Below are positions 45,701 through 51,930 of a DNA stretch of 64,000 nt, piece by piece. The first letter of the stretch is position 1. Every line of letters starts with the position of its first letter. The position numbers and the translations under genes were made by a program. The DNA is from Peptostreptococcaceae bacterium oral taxon 113 str. W5053 (GTDB taxonomy: Bacteria; Bacillota; Clostridia; Tissierellales; Peptoniphilaceae), in contig KI259821.1 in NCBI GenBank assembly GCA_000467935.1, positions 104,904 to 168,903 of the forward strand, read 5' to 3'. The notes under the pieces were generated by a model. That model searched no databases. It had not been told where the DNA came from and saw only the letters and a list, made by a program, of their open reading frames with translations.

Positions 45701-45847
45701 AGGAGGTCCTTCAAAAAAGACATAGGGCTTCGCTCCTTCTCTACTTTCGACAGAACGCTTTAATAAATCCATCTCATCCCATTTTTTTGAAATGGCTTCC
45801 TCTCGCTCCTTAACAGGCGCTTTCGAAAACTCCTTAAATTTTTCCAT
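42749..45847 (-). CDS. ileS: Isoleucyl-tRNA synthetase, IleRS2-like type
   Basis: A class I synthetase of 1032 residues that charges tRNA-Ile. The HIGH equivalent is HPGIHH (54-59) in PPTANGHPGIHHVLART, followed by WDTHGLPVE. KKMSKSRGNTVNPF near residue 590 is the KMSKS loop. The CP1 editing domain occupies about 190-400. The long C-terminal part lacks the C-terminal zinc finger of the bacterial IleRS1 type, and the HPGIHH form points to the eukaryote-like IleRS2 group, known for lower mupirocin sensitivity. ATG at 45847 follows AAAGGAGTGGG. Expression is controlled by a T-box leader. Confidence 0.95.
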   Translation of the reverse strand: MEKFKEFSKAPVKEREEAISKKWDEMDLLKRSVESREGAKPYVFFEGPPTANGHPGIHHVLARTLKDLNCRYYTMKGYQVKRKAGWDTHGLPVEIGVEKELGLESKQEIEEYGVEAFNKKCRESVFVYEKEWREMTRRMAYLVDMDHPYITLDNNYIESVWHILDKLNKDDMIYEGHKILPYCPRCGTGLASHEVALGYKMIKTRTVVARFKKKNTQNEYFLAWTTTPWTLPSNVALTVHADAEYVKVKQGESFYYLAEALVSKVLEGEYEIVEHMKGKDLEYQEYEQLLPFIEPDKKAFFVTTADYVTMEDGTGIVHTAPGFGEDDYNTGVRYGLPVLKPVDGEGKFTETPWKGIFVMDADPMVINYLDERGQIYRKQRMEHNYPHCWRCDTPLIYYANPSWYIEETKVKERLVSENQKVNWHPDYIGEKRFGNWLENIKDWALSRSRYWGTPLNIWCCEKCGHTESIGSRKELVEKAIEEIDESIDLHRPYVDDVHLECPHCHGKMTREKDVIDVWFDSGSMPFAQWHYPFEHKDDFDTLFPADFICEGVDQTRGWFHSLMAISVFMTGRAPYRNVLVNDLVLDKDGKKMSKSRGNTVNPFQMFDQYGADTLRFYLLYVSPPWQPTKFDEEGLREVESKFFRSIRNIYNFFSLYANTDEINPREFFVPIKERPEIDRWILSKYHHLIEQIEEDMKTYELSKIARNISDFVIEDFSNWYIRRNRRRFWAEKVDEDKKAVYNTTYELLVGLSKLIAPMTPFIAEELYQNLVGGESVHLESYPEVDETCFENALEEKMSLVQQIVTLGRAAREKAQIKVRQALQNIVIDGKYEEMIGDLTDLIIEELNLKEVLFKKNLSDFMNYSLKPNFPVAGPVLGKKIGLFGKILTQEKAKEFLERLEEGNLTLKLGDEDVEIQKDYVLSTITAKEGFDVEMSEGVFVVLNTQLTEDLIKEGYAREFISKIQQMRKQLNLNLADKIHIRYQGEEGLTSALEEWKEFIMAETLAVELNSGKTDKNQTDLNGKSICFEILLP

Positions 45848-45870
45848 GATTTTTCCCACTCCTTTTCATA

Positions 45871-46096
45871 AAAAAATCCCTTGCAAAAAATTGCAAGGGA
45901 CGAAAACGCATTTTCCGCGGTACCACCCAATTTATAGTAAACTATCACTTGAAAAGCTATAACGCAGCCAACGAGACGGCATTTCCTCCGTCTTGCTCAC
46001 GGGTGATTTTCCGCTTGATCTCTTTAGCCTATTTTCACCAAACAAAGCCTCTCTAAAAAAGAACATCAAACATACTCTTCCGCTTATCGCATCTAA
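45871..46096 (-). promoter_or_regulatory. T-box leader (Ile) of ileS
   Basis: The minus-strand leader holds the T-box core GGGTGGTACCGCGG (45928-45915) that binds the uncharged tRNA acceptor end. The competing terminator has a ten-base stem, TCCCTTGCAA (45877-45886) with TTGCAAGGGA (45891-45900), and seven T. Stem I carries AGAGAGGC and GGTGAAAA conserved segments. The likely specifier is AUC (46019-46017) in GAGATCAAGCGG, an isoleucine codon that matches the gene. Low charged tRNA-Ile would favour read-through. Confidence 0.95.
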
Positions 46097-46101
46097 ACCT
46101 A

Positions 46102-46130
46102 ACTATAATAAAAATAGGTCAAAAAGTCAA
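46102..46130 (-). promoter_or_regulatory. ileS promoter
   Basis: Minus strand TTGACT (46130-46125), 17-base spacer, TATAGT (46107-46102), starting the T-box leader about seven bases later. Confidence 0.85.
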
Positions 46131-46153
46131 TATTTCAAAATGAATTTACACGA

Positions 46154-46502
46154 TTAACCCCTTAACGCTTGAACCTTTTGAGATAAATCTTCGTATACTT
46201 TTAATAATTCATGATAATTACGGCAAGCATTTAAGACCTTGTCTTCTTTCTTAAAATCCGCTTTATCTTCTTCCGTTAACATTTCTCTATCAATATTAAT
46301 TTGATTATAAAGCATTTTAATATCTTACCAATAATCATAATCTTCCATACGTATAATCTAAAAGCCATCTCCATCTTTTTCCTGTAGGCATAAAACCAAA
46401 GCGTGCCATAAAGTCAAGGGTAATTTCCCTATCTTTTAATTGACCGTCTATCCATTCTTTTTCTGCAAAATAAAGTTCACTAATTTTCAATTCTAAAAAC
46501 AT
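46154..46502 (-). pseudogene. Broken small gene, function unknown
   Basis: RBS GGGGAG precedes an ATG at 46502 that opens 55 codons (MFLELKISELYFAEKEW... to DYTYGRL, stop at 46335). In the next frame the coding pattern continues as MEDYDYW, a stop, then DIKMLYNQINIDREMLTEED, and runs to a stop at 46154 (QKVQALRG). One frameshift and one in-frame stop would restore a protein of about 115 residues. The sequence is rich in Glu, Lys, Asp and Trp and helical, and I do not recognise it. The 3' piece alone (ATG at 46315, 53 codons) has no clear RBS. It lies upstream of the ileS promoter with no visible partner. Confidence 0.55.
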
Positions 46503-46613
46503 TGCTTCTCCCCTTTTTTGAAGTAGTATATCATAGAATAATTTTTTTGTTGTTCTTCAAATACTCCTTTTCATATAATTATGATATAATTGATTTGTCA
46601 GGAGGATGCTATT

Positions 46614-47102
46614 TTGAAAATCATAAAAATGTTCATCATAGCCTTAATTATCATTTTTAGTCTTTTAGGGCTTTCCCTTATATATTACCACCGTCGCCAA
46701 CAACATAATGCCCAAATTCAGTTTTATCGAAAAGGTAAAAATTTCTGGCGGATCATCGGTTCTATCTCCGTTGTAGCAGGTCTATTTGCAGGAAATTATA
46801 CCGAATTCATCTACACAATTACCGGAGTAAGTTTAGGAATATTTTTTCTTTTTTTCCAAAAAGAAAAAATTTGTTTCAGCTACACGGGAATTTACAACGG
46901 ATTGTTTTTTGTTCCTTGGAATGAAATCGAGTATTATCGTTTTGATCGCAGAATAAAGGGTAAGGTAATTTACAAAACCAAAAAACGAATTCTTTCCCGA
47001 TGCTTCAGAAGAAAATTTTCTTGTCTTATTCCAAGTGAATATTTAAATGAAATTCGGAGAATGATGGCAAGAAATACCTTACATTCGACAAAAAATTCTT
47101 AA
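46614..47102 (+). CDS. Membrane protein, DUF5673-like, unknown function
   Basis: A 162-residue protein. The first helix is at about 4-25, and a second and third hydrophobic segment at about 45-85. A C-terminal strand-rich domain follows (about 90-160), with the pattern ICFSYTGIYNGLFFVPWNEIEYY, which resembles the PH-like/DUF5673 sort of domain; the sequence after this is strongly basic. The start is a TTG at 46614, eight bases after AGGAGG; an earlier in-frame TTG lies upstream of that RBS. TATAAT at 46585-46590. Its end is 24 bases before ssrA, so read-through into tmRNA is possible. Function unknown. Confidence 0.65.
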   Translation: MKIIKMFIIALIIIFSLLGLSLIYYHRRQQHNAQIQFYRKGKNFWRIIGSISVVAGLFAGNYTEFIYTITGVSLGIFFLFFQKEKICFSYTGIYNGLFFVPWNEIEYYRFDRRIKGKVIYKTKKRILSRCFRRKFSCLIPSEYLNEIRRMMARNTLHSTKNS

Positions 47103-47125
47103 AATATGATATACTTATTTTCCTC

Positions 47126-47470
47126 GGGGGCGACATGGCTTCGACGGGGATAGAGAACGAAAAGTAGCGAGTCGTTGAGCAGACAACGATAAAACATGCA
47201 CCTAAAATTAAACGCAGAAGATAATTTTGCATTAGCAGCTTAGTCTGCTTGTCACCCTTAAGAGTCCTGCGACTTAAGACGTGGCATCATTGAAAGCAGG
47301 GAACCGCATGCGGCTAAGCTTTGCCCCGCAGACGGAATCTGATGAAGCTACCGAATATGGACTTCTGTTTGTCATAGTTCATATAAGGGAATTGAAATGA
47401 CAAACTGCACTCGGAGAAACTTTTCCGGAACTGTTTTCGGACGTGGGTTCGACACCCACCGCCTCCACCA
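47126..47470 (+). ncRNA. ssrA: tmRNA (ssrA)
   Basis: A complete tmRNA. The 5' end GGGGGCGACATGGCTTCGAC and the 3' end with GTTCGACACCCACCGCCTCC plus encoded CCA form the tRNA-like domain; the acceptor stem GGGGGCG pairs with CGCCTCC, with one G-U. The tag frame is at 47214-47243 and reads AEDNFALAA followed by TAG, a typical proteolysis tag ending in ALAA. It rescues stalled ribosomes together with SmpB. A TATACT -10 box lies at 47110-47115, and a strong terminator follows. Confidence 0.97.
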
Positions 47471-47475
47471 TTCAT

Positions 47476-47517
47476 AAAGACATTCTGTTTGAACAAAAAC
47501 AGAATGTCTTTTTTTCT
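47476..47517 (+). terminator. Terminator of ssrA
   Basis: Perfect 15-base stem AAAGACATTCTGTTT (47476-47490) and AAACAGAATGTCTTT (47497-47511), then a T tract. Confidence 0.92.
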
Positions 47518-47581
47518 TATAAAATCATTGAAAACAGTTTTTCTCTACCGATGATTACACAAATATTCTTTGAGTAAATTC

Positions 47582-47668
47582 AAAAAGCACCGTCTTTATA
47601 TACTCTTCTCCAAAAATTAGATCTAAAATCTAATCCTTAGAGTTCGGCATATAAGAACAGTGCTTTTT
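47582..47668 (-). terminator. Long nested hairpin, probable terminator of the DUF-type membrane gene
   Basis: The outer stem AAAAAGCAC (47582-47590) pairs with GTGCTTTTT (47660-47668). Inside, TTATAT and ATATAA pair, then ACTCT/AGAGT-type arms, and an inner hairpin TTAGAT/ATCTAA. The whole structure is nearly 90 bases. It follows the stop of the gene at 47688-48815. It resembles the pepF hairpin in architecture but not in sequence. Confidence 0.6.
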
Positions 47669-47687
47669 ATTTTTCACCAAAAAATTT

Positions 47688-48815
47688 TTATTCTACAACA
47701 AAAGTGTCGTTGGTTCTGCCTGTCCACACATCGGCATTTCCATAAAATCCGGGAACTTTGGTCAACTTCAACATAGGCAAATCCGATTGAATATCATGAA
47801 AAGTTGTAGTATTTCTTCCCAAAGTTATATTGTGATTTTTTTGTATCATCTGTGCCACCATTTGATTATGTGTATCCGTCACATGGGTAAGATCGGCAAA
47901 CATATGGACTTCATTATCCGAAGTAACCGCTACAAGATAATGATGCGTTCGATGCCCGGCAATCCATCCGAACATTAAAGTTAATGCCATATTCTGTCCT
48001 GTTTTATCATATCCATACAGTTCTTTAATTTGACTGATAGGAAAAACCTCTAATCCGTTTTGATAGGTAACCACATAATTTTGTGTGATATAACATTGAC
48101 ATTGCTTGTAAAAAACCGTATCCGGCAGATTAACTTCTTCCATTCCCTTCCTATAATCGGCATCTCTTTCAAAAAGCTCTTTTGCCAGCTCAATCTTTTC
48201 ACTCTTTTTCTTTTGTTTGCGGATTGTTTTAATCAGTTCAATAAAACCGAAAATAATTACAGACAATAAGAAAACCCATAACAGAACGATTTGCAGAGAA
48301 ATGTGTTTTAAAATATTTTCATTTCCTGAATAATCCAAAACCACGCTTCCCAAATACTCACTTGCATCTTCCACATCTTGTCCTACATATTGCCCATAAT
48401 ACTGTTGTGCAAGTTCGTCCAATTCTTGAGCGGATTCCATCATATATCCTTTTAATCGGAGGATTTCCGGTTTTGCATCGGGCGAGTAACTTTCTCTGAT
48501 TAATTTTTGAATGTCTTCACGATTGAAATCCTCTTTAGATAAGCGTAACATATAATCATGATACTTATCCCCTTCCTCTGTCGTTACAAATAAATATTGT
48601 CCTCCGCTTTCATCCTCTCCGAAGGGTTTGCTTAAATATAAGGCATCAATATAAACATACTCTCCATAAGTATCTGCCTTTAAAATACTTTTTCCATACA
48701 AGGTGTTCATTGCAAAGTAAATTAAAATCGCTAAAAAAGACAAAATAACCATTACCAAAACTATACTTCCTACAATGGTTTTCCCCATACCTGTTTTAAA
48801 CATCTTTTTTTCCAT
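47688..48815 (-). CDS. Membrane protein of unknown function with two helices
   Basis: A 375-residue protein I do not recognise with certainty (it resembles DUF6709-type proteins). The first helix is at about 17-40. An extracellular region of about 130 residues follows, containing ADTYGEYVYIDALYLSKPFG and LFVTTEEGDKYHDYMLRLS. The second helix is at about 175-198, followed by a basic KKKSEK stretch. The cytosolic C-terminal domain (about 215-375) has VFPISQIKELYGYDKTG and ALTLMFGWIAGHRTHHYLVAV. The ATG at 48815 follows GAGGGGG. It seems monocistronic. Confidence 0.65.
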   Translation of the reverse strand: MEKKMFKTGMGKTIVGSIVLVMVILSFLAILIYFAMNTLYGKSILKADTYGEYVYIDALYLSKPFGEDESGGQYLFVTTEEGDKYHDYMLRLSKEDFNREDIQKLIRESYSPDAKPEILRLKGYMMESAQELDELAQQYYGQYVGQDVEDASEYLGSVVLDYSGNENILKHISLQIVLLWVFLLSVIIFGFIELIKTIRKQKKKSEKIELAKELFERDADYRKGMEEVNLPDTVFYKQCQCYITQNYVVTYQNGLEVFPISQIKELYGYDKTGQNMALTLMFGWIAGHRTHHYLVAVTSDNEVHMFADLTHVTDTHNQMVAQMIQKNHNITLGRNTTTFHDIQSDLPMLKLTKVPGFYGNADVWTGRTNDTFVVE

Positions 48816-49055
48816 TAAATCAACCCCCTCTGTTATTTTGCGAATTTGTCGCCTCAAATAAATGGATATATTTTTTTGTCATAAATCAGACTGAAGTATT
48901 ATACTACTTTTACACTCTATTTTACAACCAAAAATCTAAACGTTTTGTCTTTAAAAATTTCACAAATTTTTCCGCATATAAAATTTCTTCTTTCATTTAA
49001 AATTTATCTGTTAAAATAAGGTATAATTAGATGAACAAGATAAAGGAGGTGCTTT

Positions 49056-49778
49056 ATGTTTTCCGTCAATCAATCCATACTCTATTACTTGGCGGCTTTG
49101 GTGATTCTCTTCGTCCTTGGTCAGTCTATCTTCTTTACCTATAAGGCTTATAAAAGAGCCTTGGAAATGGGAATGTCCAAATCACTTCTGCTTTCCATTA
49201 TGAAGGGAGCCGCCGTGTTTACTATTGCCCCCGCCATTGCTATTATTATCGGAATGATTACACTATCTCAATTTTTAGGATTACCTCTGCCTTGGCTACG
49301 ATTAAGTGTGGTAGGCGCTTTGACCTATGAACTTCCGGCAGCAACCACCGCAGCTTCGGTTTTGGGAATATCTCTGTCAAAAAGTCTGACCGATCCGAAA
49401 GCGTATTCCGCAATTGCATGGGTTATGACCCTGGGAAGCTTCTCCGGAATCGTTATCGTCACTTTCTTTTTCCCTAAAATCGAAAAAGGATTAATCCATA
49501 TCAAATCCAAAGACGAAAAATGGGGCATCATCTTCATGGATTCGCTCTTTATCGGCATGATCTCCGCTTTTCTCGGTATGATTTTTTCCAATGTCACCCA
49601 AGGATTAACCGGTTGGATTCCCGTATTTGTCATGTTGTGTTCTTCCTTTTTAATGATTATTTTTGGATACTTTGTTAAAAAGAAAAATGTTATCTGGTTG
49701 GAAAATTATGCCATGCCTCTATCTATGCTTGGCGCCATGATTTTTTCCATCCCGTTAACCGCATGGATTGGAGGTTGA
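49056..49778 (+). CDS. DUF5058-like integral membrane protein
   Basis: A 240-residue protein with about seven hydrophobic helices (about 8-28, 45-75, 82-102, 120-140, 160-182, 187-205, 220-238). It matches the DUF5058 family by memory of its N-terminus and the segment GALTYELPAATTAASVLGI. Conserved polar residues inside helices (E and T in LTYELPAATTAA) suggest a transport path. RBS AAGGAGG precedes ATG. It is followed after two bases by a second membrane protein, then by an M20 peptidase, forming one operon. A role as half of a transporter is inference. Confidence 0.65.
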   Translation: MFSVNQSILYYLAALVILFVLGQSIFFTYKAYKRALEMGMSKSLLLSIMKGAAVFTIAPAIAIIIGMITLSQFLGLPLPWLRLSVVGALTYELPAATTAASVLGISLSKSLTDPKAYSAIAWVMTLGSFSGIVIVTFFFPKIEKGLIHIKSKDEKWGIIFMDSLFIGMISAFLGMIFSNVTQGLTGWIPVFVMLCSSFLMIIFGYFVKKKNVIWLENYAMPLSMLGAMIFSIPLTAWIGG

Positions 49779-49780
49779 AT

Positions 49781-50434
49781 ATGAATTCTTACGATAAAAA
49801 CATTCATCGCTGGGGACAAATTTCCGGTATCTTGGCTATACTTATGTTTAGTTCTTATCCCCTTCTAATGAGTCTTTGCTTCAACGCCTGGCCCGATTGG
49901 GGCGTGGTCGCCAAAGGTCTCTTGGGCATCATTCCTATTTTTTACACCGTTGGTGTTATCGAAGCTTTTACATATGCCCCCATGCTGGGTGCCGGCGGTT
50001 CTTATTTAAGTTTTGTCACGGGCAATATCACCGCACTAAAAGCCCCCTGTGCCATTAACGCCATGCAATTTTCCAAAGTTGAACCGGGCACTCCGGAAGG
50101 GGATATTATTTCTACCATTGCCATCGGCGTTTCTTCCATTGTGACTACGCTCATATTGTTCATGGGTATGTTGCTTTTAAGCCAACTTCGTCCCATTTTG
50201 GAATCCCCTCTGTTGGCTCCGGCTTTCGCCAATATTTTACCCGCCCTTTTCGGGGGATTGGCTGTAGTCTTCTTGGCTAAAAATCCAAAAATTGCCGTCG
50301 GTCCCATTTTATTTATGATTATCCTGTTTCTATTAAAACCGTCCCTCGCCGGTGCTGTCAGCGTCCTGGTTCCTGTTGGAGCGGCTTTTGCCATCATTCT
50401 ATCCCGCATTTTATATAAAAGCGGAAAACTATAA
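49781..50434 (+). CDS. Membrane protein partner of the DUF5058-like protein
   Basis: A 217-residue protein with about six helices. It begins with a short polar arm (MNSYDKNIHRWGQ). The segment TYAPMLGAGGSYLSFVTGNITALKAPCAIN (about 70-99) is glycine- and polar-rich and looks like a substrate loop between helices. Its first part, VGVIEAFTYAPMLG, contains a membrane-embedded Glu. The start ATG follows GGAGGTT by a good spacing and comes two bases after the previous stop, so the pair is translated together. I do not recognise a named family; a two-subunit transporter is a reasonable but unproven reading. Confidence 0.6.
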   Translation: MNSYDKNIHRWGQISGILAILMFSSYPLLMSLCFNAWPDWGVVAKGLLGIIPIFYTVGVIEAFTYAPMLGAGGSYLSFVTGNITALKAPCAINAMQFSKVEPGTPEGDIISTIAIGVSSIVTTLILFMGMLLLSQLRPILESPLLAPAFANILPALFGGLAVVFLAKNPKIAVGPILFMIILFLLKPSLAGAVSVLVPVGAAFAIILSRILYKSGKL

Positions 50435-50445
50435 GGAGGCTATTG

Positions 50446-51882
50446 ATGACTTTACTTTGGATTGTGTTATTTCTCATCTTAATTTTTATTTTATTTTTAG
50501 TGATTCGCACCATGCGGTTTAAACCGAGAAAGGAAGAAGCGGTTTTTGACCTTCCGGTAGATTTTGATGAAAATTCAGCCATAGAACATTTTGCGGACAT
50601 GATTCGCATTCCGACAATCTCTTATACAGACTTTTCTTTGGAAAAAGACGAAGAATTTTTCCGCTTCCAAAACTATCTGGAAAAACAATATCCCCTTATT
50701 CACAGACATGGCACAAGACGATTGATCGGTCGTCGGGGAATCCTCTATCATATTCCCGGAAAATCATCGGAAAAAACAACGGTCCTAATGAGTCACTATG
50801 ATGTAGTCCCTGTGGATGAAGCGGCATGGAGTCATCCTCCTTTCGCCGGGGATATCGAAGAAGGGATGCTTTGGGGACGGGGAACTTTAGACACCAAAGG
50901 AACTCTTTGTGCCGTCGTAGAATCGGTGGAACATATGCTCAAACAAAATTTTGTCCCGAAAAATGACTTGTATCTTTCCTTCTCCGGAGAAGAAGAAACC
51001 CATGGAGACAGTTGCCCTGATATTGTTGATTACTTTCGCCAAAATAAAATTACACCCGCTTTCGTCCTGGACGAAGGCGGTGCAATCGTAGAAGGGCTAT
51101 TCCCGGGCATCTCTAAGCCTTTCGCCGTCATCGGTGTCGGCGAAAAGGGTATGATGGATGTAAATTTCAGTTTAAAAAGTGCCGGAGGACATGCCAGCGC
51201 TCCTCCCGCCCATTCCAATGTAGGACGTTTGGCTAAGGCCATCTGTGCCATTGAGAAACATCCCTTTCCCCTTGAAATTACCTCTCCGGTTGCCGGAATG
51301 TTTGATACTTTAGGACGCCATGCTTCCTTTGCCATGAGACTGTTTTTCGCCAATATAAACATCTTTCGCCCCCTTTTAGACAGGATAACTCGAAAAAACA
51401 GTGGAGAACTCAATGCCATGCTGCGTACCACCACGGCACTGACCAAAATGGAAGGCTCCGACGCCTTCAACGTTCTACCTCCCAAGGCTTCCTTCGGAGT
51501 CAATGTCCGATATCTTTCCACACAAAACCAAAAAAGCATTTTAGAGCATTATCGTCGTATTATCCAAGATGACGAAATTCAAATGAAAGTCCTCTTCGAT
51601 ACCGGCGCTTGTCCCGATTCCGATTTTCATTCCGACGGATTTAAAAAAATTAAGACCTCTATTTTTCAAACCTGGGGCGATGTATTGGTGACACCTTATT
51701 TGATGATGGCAGGATCCGACTCCAGACACTTCTCTCAAATTTGTCCGCATGTCTATCGTTTTTCCGCTATGATGATGTCGGCGGAAGATCGAAAACGGAT
51801 TCACGGCAATGACGAAAGAATTTCTTTGGAAGAATGGAAACGGACAGTCGCTTTTTACATTCGACTCGTACAAAATTGCTGA
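50446..51882 (+). CDS. Membrane-anchored M20 family metallopeptidase (PM20D1/carboxypeptidase-like)
   Basis: A 478-residue M20 peptidase. An N-terminal membrane helix (about 3-22) is followed by the catalytic domain. The metal-binding pattern is in LMSHYDVVPVDEAAWSHPPF, WGRGTLDTKGTL, and SGEEETHGDS (the EE pair includes the general base). A dimerisation domain lies at about 225-345. Later VLDEGGAIVEG and the histidine in AGSDSRHFSQ complete the site. The length and anchor resemble PM20D1-type enzymes that cleave or form N-acyl amino acids or peptides. Start ATG after AAGGAGG. Operon with two membrane proteins. Confidence 0.87.
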   Translation: MTLLWIVLFLILIFILFLVIRTMRFKPRKEEAVFDLPVDFDENSAIEHFADMIRIPTISYTDFSLEKDEEFFRFQNYLEKQYPLIHRHGTRRLIGRRGILYHIPGKSSEKTTVLMSHYDVVPVDEAAWSHPPFAGDIEEGMLWGRGTLDTKGTLCAVVESVEHMLKQNFVPKNDLYLSFSGEEETHGDSCPDIVDYFRQNKITPAFVLDEGGAIVEGLFPGISKPFAVIGVGEKGMMDVNFSLKSAGGHASAPPAHSNVGRLAKAICAIEKHPFPLEITSPVAGMFDTLGRHASFAMRLFFANINIFRPLLDRITRKNSGELNAMLRTTTALTKMEGSDAFNVLPPKASFGVNVRYLSTQNQKSILEHYRRIIQDDEIQMKVLFDTGACPDSDFHSDGFKKIKTSIFQTWGDVLVTPYLMMAGSDSRHFSQICPHVYRFSAMMMSAEDRKRIHGNDERISLEEWKRTVAFYIRLVQNC

Positions 51883-51884
51883 AA

Positions 51885-51930
51885 CTAAAAAATCAAGGAG
51901 TGATGGAAAATCCACACTCCTTGATTTTTT
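51885..51930. terminator. Bidirectional terminator between the M20 gene and the CoADR gene
   Basis: Perfect 15-base stem AAAAATCAAGGAGTG (51888-51902) and CACTCCTTGATTTTT (51915-51929) with a 12-base loop. Confidence 0.92.

Noticed and set aside
47314..47496. Minus-strand 60-codon frame within ssrA
   Set aside because: It is the complement of the tmRNA 3' domain, a structured RNA, not a gene.
51030..51539. 169-codon minus-strand frame opposite the M20 gene
   Set aside because: It is antisense to the conserved peptidase domain, is rich in Pro/Ala/Lys typical of shadows, and has no RBS.
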